Assembly (NCBI GenBank): GCA_900557255.1
Contig: USSA01000049.1
Location: forward strand, 1 to 17,730
Length of the DNA: 17,730 nt
From: an uncultured Prevotella sp.
GTDB lineage: Bacteria; Bacteroidota; Bacteroidia; Bacteroidales; Bacteroidaceae
Direction of reading: 5' to 3'
The translations under genes were made by a program, and so were the position numbers. The first letter of the stretch is position 1; the number at the start of each line of letters is the position of its first letter. Shown here in pieces: positions 14,915 through 17,730 of the stretch. The notes under the pieces were generated by a model. It worked only from the letters and a program-made list of their open reading frames with translations, was not told the origin of the DNA and ran no database searches.

Positions 14915-17047
14915 ATGAAATATAAAAAGATTATATTAGGCGTAGCCTTGGCTCTGGCCTGCTTCTCTAGCCTGAATGCCAACGCGCTGACCGAAACCAA
15001 AGTGAAGAAGACGGAAACTCAGACCGCAGCACCCAACGTTTACTGGACCGACGGCTACGGAAGAGTATCTTATACCACCAACTCTATCATTTCGCCCGTA
15101 GTAAAAATTGCCCTCAAGGAGTTTGCGGGCGATATGAAAGCCGTAACCGGATTCGATGCGAAAGAAAAATCAGGTGCTCCGATACAGATTTACCAGCTCG
15201 ACCAGCTCACCAACAAAGAGTTTTCGGCAGTAGAAAAACTCGGTGCGCCGCTGCATCTTATTATCACCGCAAAGGATGCTTTCTACATCGGTACGAGGAA
15301 AGGGAAACTCATCGTTATCGGAAGCAACGCCCGCGGAACGGCTTACGCCATCATGAAACTCTCTGAGCTGGCTGGCGTTTCGCCTCTGGCGGCATGGAAC
15401 GACTTGCAGCCTGCTCAGCGCAAGAGTCTCTACACACCCGTAGACCAGCAGTGGATAGAGGTTCCGAGAATAGAATTCAGAGGACTTGCCCTGAACAACA
15501 GCCAGTGGATGAAACCGCAGAACTACAGCCGAATCGCCCGATTGATGCTGCGCCTGAGAGCCAATACGCTGTGGCAGGTAGACGGCAAACACGAGGCTGC
15601 TTACAACAAGGCTGTGGTAGACAGTTTCGACATCTGCGTGGCGGAAAACTACAAGGTGACGGAGTTCGTGGGCAAGAAGCACAAGAAGAAACACCGCCAA
15701 ACCATTGAGAATGTGAAGCTGGTATGCTCGGATGCACAGATGGAGATGAGCAACCTCTCGCCGGGCCTGCTGCTCGAAATGCTCAACAGCAAGGATTATC
15801 TGGAGAGCAAGAATGCCCAGCGCGGCAAATCACACCATTCTGAGGCTCACAACGACGAAGACTGTGCCTGGATAGCCAACATTACCAATCCGAAACAGTC
15901 AACCTTCCAACTAGCCATGATGATGAACCTGGCGTGGAATAAAAACGCCCTGAAAGCAGGTTGCAAGACGTATATCCAGAACTCTCTCAACGCATTCTTT
16001 GGCGCCATTACGGGCAAGAAAATCATGCCTCTGATGGAAGAATATTACCGCCTTACCAGCATCCGCCATTCCGCTTATATGGCGATGCCTTACGGCGATA
16101 CTGAGTTTCATTCAGGCGAATTCGGCAACGAACTGGAGCGTTTTCTCTACCGCTACGACCTGTTGAAGGCGAAAACTGAATCCATCGAACGCATGCTGCC
16201 TCAGAACCAGAAAGACGGTTTCTTCGAGGTAGTGAAATATCCGATATTCCTGGCTGCCTTAGTAGCCGAAAAGGAGCTGGAGGCACAGGAAGCAAGATAC
16301 ATCTCCCGTCCGGGACTGTTTAATAAAGACGATGAGGCGAAGGCTGCAGCGGCTGTGAGCATCGATGCTTACAACAAACTGAAGCAGCTCAATGCCTACT
16401 ATAGTCACATCAGAAACGGCAAATGGAAGGATTTCATTCTTACCAACGGTGCAGAGATGCAGGCTCCGCAGATTCCGGGCACACTCCCGGCTGCCGACAT
16501 CAAGCGACTGAAAGCAGATGCCTTCGACCGCAGCAACGATCTCAAGCCGCTCTCTGCAGTTACCGGCGACATCATTGCCAAGAATGCCTACAAATGGAGC
16601 GAGGCTACCGAATCGCCGCTTGCCCAGGCTGCCGTAAAAGGAGCCGAGAAGATTACCGTCCGTCCGCTGTTAGGTCACAGCGGCAAGGCTGTGAAATTAC
16701 CGAAAGGAGCCAGTCTGAGCTATGATTTCTACTGCGACAAGAGCGGTGATGCGCGTTTCACCATCGCCGTTATTCCTTGCTTCCTAAACGCTGTAAAGGA
16801 TATGAGGGTGAGTGTGAGCATAGACCGTGGCGAACCGGTAATCTGCCAGTTGAAGGAGGTTTACAACTCAAAGGACTGGCAGTTTGACCTGTGGCGCGGC
16901 CAGACGCTGAAGAGCTTCTACGTTACGCTGCCTGGTGGCAGCCACAACGTAACCATCAAGGCTTTAGACGATAATGTGATGATTGACCAGTGGGTTCTGG
17001 ATTACGATGTAGACAGAGAATATTACGTATTCCCAGTTGCAAAATAA
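14915..17047 (+). CDS. Secreted GH115-like protein with a shortened catalytic barrel
   Basis: This 710-residue protein has signal peptide MKYKKIILGVALALACFSSL (cleavage near 22-24). The ATG at 14915 is chosen because it begins the signal peptide and lies past the promoter. It follows the GH115 (xylan alpha-1,2-glucuronidase) plan. An N-terminal alpha/beta domain has VIGSNARGTAYAIMKLSELAGVSPLAAW at about 134-161 (two adjoining stretches). A barrel start RIEFRGLALNN lies at 185-195, and a helical domain at about 340-500 contains LMEEYYRLTSIRHSAYM and VKYPIFLAALV. A C-terminal beta domain at about 550-710 contains SLSYDFY and VSVSIDRGEP. Between the barrel start and LAMMMNLAWN (333-342) there are only about 150 residues, far fewer than I expect for this family, with a Lys/His-rich stretch GKKHKKKH at 253-260 where an early barrel strand should end. 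Catalytic ability is doubtful. The likely location is periplasm or outer surface. Confidence 0.7.
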   Translation: MKYKKIILGVALALACFSSLNANALTETKVKKTETQTAAPNVYWTDGYGRVSYTTNSIISPVVKIALKEFAGDMKAVTGFDAKEKSGAPIQIYQLDQLTNKEFSAVEKLGAPLHLIITAKDAFYIGTRKGKLIVIGSNARGTAYAIMKLSELAGVSPLAAWNDLQPAQRKSLYTPVDQQWIEVPRIEFRGLALNNSQWMKPQNYSRIARLMLRLRANTLWQVDGKHEAAYNKAVVDSFDICVAENYKVTEFVGKKHKKKHRQTIENVKLVCSDAQMEMSNLSPGLLLEMLNSKDYLESKNAQRGKSHHSEAHNDEDCAWIANITNPKQSTFQLAMMMNLAWNKNALKAGCKTYIQNSLNAFFGAITGKKIMPLMEEYYRLTSIRHSAYMAMPYGDTEFHSGEFGNELERFLYRYDLLKAKTESIERMLPQNQKDGFFEVVKYPIFLAALVAEKELEAQEARYISRPGLFNKDDEAKAAAAVSIDAYNKLKQLNAYYSHIRNGKWKDFILTNGAEMQAPQIPGTLPAADIKRLKADAFDRSNDLKPLSAVTGDIIAKNAYKWSEATESPLAQAAVKGAEKITVRPLLGHSGKAVKLPKGASLSYDFYCDKSGDARFTIAVIPCFLNAVKDMRVSVSIDRGEPVICQLKEVYNSKDWQFDLWRGQTLKSFYVTLPGGSHNVTIKALDDNVMIDQWVLDYDVDREYYVFPVAK

Positions 17048-17048
17048 G

Positions 17049-17228
17049 AGGCTTTTCTGCAGTTTTTCAGGCTTAAATGAAGATCGGGCTGAGGCATAAA
17101 TGAAGACCGGGCAGAGGCTTAAATGATGCCGGGGCAGAGGCTTAAATGATGCCGGGGCAGAGGCTTAAATGAGGGCTGTCATGAGGTTTTTACGTAGCTT
17201 TTCATGAGGCTTTTATGATGCTGAAATG
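17049..17228. repeat. 23-bp tandem repeat array directly after the GH115-like gene
   Basis: Seven consecutive units of 23 bp (last 22) begin at 17069, 17092, 17115, 17138, 17161, 17184 and 17207. A degenerate 20-bp unit precedes them from 17049, two bases after the stop. The unit starts AGGCTTAAATGA and ends GGGGCAG in its best copies. Units at 17115 and 17138 are identical and the outer ones decay. 23 is not a multiple of three and units contain TAA and TGA, so it is not coding. There are no spacers, so it is not a CRISPR array. The remainder of the 528-bp gap (17048-17575) holds the inverted GTTAAC repeats and a terminator; bases 17229-17316 show nothing recognisable. Confidence 0.85.
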
Positions 17229-17316
17229 TGTTAAGAATCCTAACTCATAGCTTCTTCCCCTGCAACTCTATGACTTATGCCCCGCAAAGCACAGAGACGG
17301 GAAAAAAGAGCGAGTG

Positions 17317-17362
17317 GTTAACAGGTTAACAGTTAACACCCCAAAAATGCATGGTACCCCCC
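17317..17362 (-). repeat. GTTAAC-rich dispersed repeat, copy 2 (inverted)
   Basis: The complement of this 46-bp stretch aligns without gaps to copy 1: six G, ACCATGCA (shifted by no base), a 9-bp variable part and three GTTAAC hexamers with 7- and 8-bp spacing. It faces copy 3 in opposite orientation with its G-rich end inward. Confidence 0.75.
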
Positions 17363-17416
17363 ACACACATATAAAAATAAGTATATATATATTATATTAT
17401 AATAAGGTACGCGCGA

Positions 17417-17461
17417 GGGGGAGTATCGAAAAAACAGCTGTTAACTGTTAACTCTGTTAAC
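17417..17461 (+). repeat. GTTAAC-rich dispersed repeat, copy 3
   Basis: This has GGGGG at 17417-17421, then an A6 run with CAGC and three GTTAAC hexamers. Bases 17429-17452 (24 bp) are identical to 12993-13016 in copy 1. It forms an inverted pair with copy 2 around about 54 bp that are mostly A/T (17363-17416). Confidence 0.75.
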
Positions 17462-17481
17462 CCCCAGGCATAAAAAGACAT

Positions 17482-17520
17482 AAAAAAAGCACTCCAAGGA
17501 GCGTGAACTCCTCAAAGTGC
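17482..17520 (-). terminator. Intrinsic terminator of the branched-chain aminotransferase gene
   Basis: Inverted repeat 17508-17520 / 17489-17501 with a 6-nt loop pairs over 13 positions on the minus strand, counting three G-U pairs. It is followed by seven T (A7 at 17482-17488 on the plus strand). It lies about 55 bp past the aminotransferase stop, as expected for that gene. Confidence 0.85.
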
Positions 17521-17575
17521 CCTGATCATAATTATATTTCTAATATTGGTTTTTACGCAATAAAGAAGTCATTGA

Positions 17576-17730
17576 TTACTCAATAACTACAGTTGTCCAA
17601 CCATGCTTGTCCTCAATAGTACCATACTGGATTCCGCGAAGCGTATCATACAGGTGCTTTGAGATAGGACCTGGTTTCTCACCGAAGTTGTAGCGCTTGC
17701 CTGTATCCAAGTCATCAATGTAGCTGATAG
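17576..17730 (-). CDS. ilvE: Branched-chain amino acid aminotransferase, C-terminal end (partial)
   Basis: Only the last 50 residues lie in the window; the gene continues beyond the right edge. The visible part reads ISYIDDLDTGKRYNFGEKPG, then PISKHLYDTLRGIQYGTIED and KHGWTTVVIE before TAA. The pattern YNFG-x-K-x-G-P, LY-x-x-L-x-x-IQYG and D-x-HGW is the characteristic end of fold-type IV branched-chain aminotransferases of Bacteroidetes. These PLP enzymes interconvert Leu, Ile and Val with their 2-oxo acids. The PLP lysine lies outside the window. The gene converges on the GH115-like gene and ends in its own terminator. Confidence 0.85.
   Translation of the reverse strand, partial: ISYIDDLDTGKRYNFGEKPGPISKHLYDTLRGIQYGTIEDKHGWTTVVIE

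Noticed and set aside
17069..17228. CRISPR-like array
   Set aside because: The 23-bp units are directly adjacent with no spacers, vary in sequence and have no cas genes near.
17363..17416. AT-rich DNA between the inverted repeats as a replication origin
   Set aside because: Only about 54 bp, no DnaA-box cluster or replication gene; it is better explained as the spacer of the repeat doublet.

Overview
The window looks like chromosomal DNA of a Bacteroidales bacterium, most likely Prevotellaceae (Prevotella/Segatella type). The reasons are a SusC/SusD pair, a FimB/Mfa2-type lipoprotein, an ATPase-less TolC-HlyD-ABC2-ABC2 operon, mostly weak Shine-Dalgarno sequences, and repeated promoters of the Bacteroidetes form (-33 TTTG, about 19-20 bp, -7 TAnnTTTG). 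Species cannot be fixed by reading alone.

Left part (1-5838, mostly minus strand): a three-gene operon reads leftward from a promoter near 5498-5529. It encodes a SusC TonB-dependent transporter, a SusD-like lipoprotein and a small lipid-binding-type lipoprotein. No glycosidase, protease, sensor or anti-sigma gene lies beside it, so its substrate is open. The 384-bp gap upstream holds its promoter, a phased direct repeat and a strong hairpin terminator for the next gene.

Middle (5839-12960): a minus-strand HAD phosphatase and a plus-strand FimB/Mfa2-like lipoprotein diverge from a 222-bp region with one promoter each way. Then comes a four-gene plus-strand export operon: TolC-like outer membrane channel, HlyD-like adaptor and two ABC-2 permeases that overlap by 1 nt. 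No ATPase gene is present.

Right part (12961-17730): the export operon converges on an Mrp-family Fe-S carrier ATPase gene (minus), with a shared bidirectional terminator between them. Upstream of mrp sits a very AT-rich gene for a small two-helix membrane protein with a bacterial PH domain. A segment of about 92 bp carrying the mrp promoter and its first four codons occurs again in front of this gene, so the PH gene appears to run from a copied mrp promoter. Diverging from it is a secreted GH115-like protein whose catalytic barrel is much shortened. Its 3' side runs into a 528-bp convergent gap with a 23-bp tandem repeat, two inverted copies of a GTTAAC-rich repeat (a third copy lies after the export operon) and the terminator of a branched-chain aminotransferase gene that runs off the right edge.

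The parts most worth a second look are the dispersed GTTAAC repeat (single copy plus inverted doublet, REPIN-like), the 23-bp tandem array, the duplicated mrp promoter/start and the shortened GH115-like protein.
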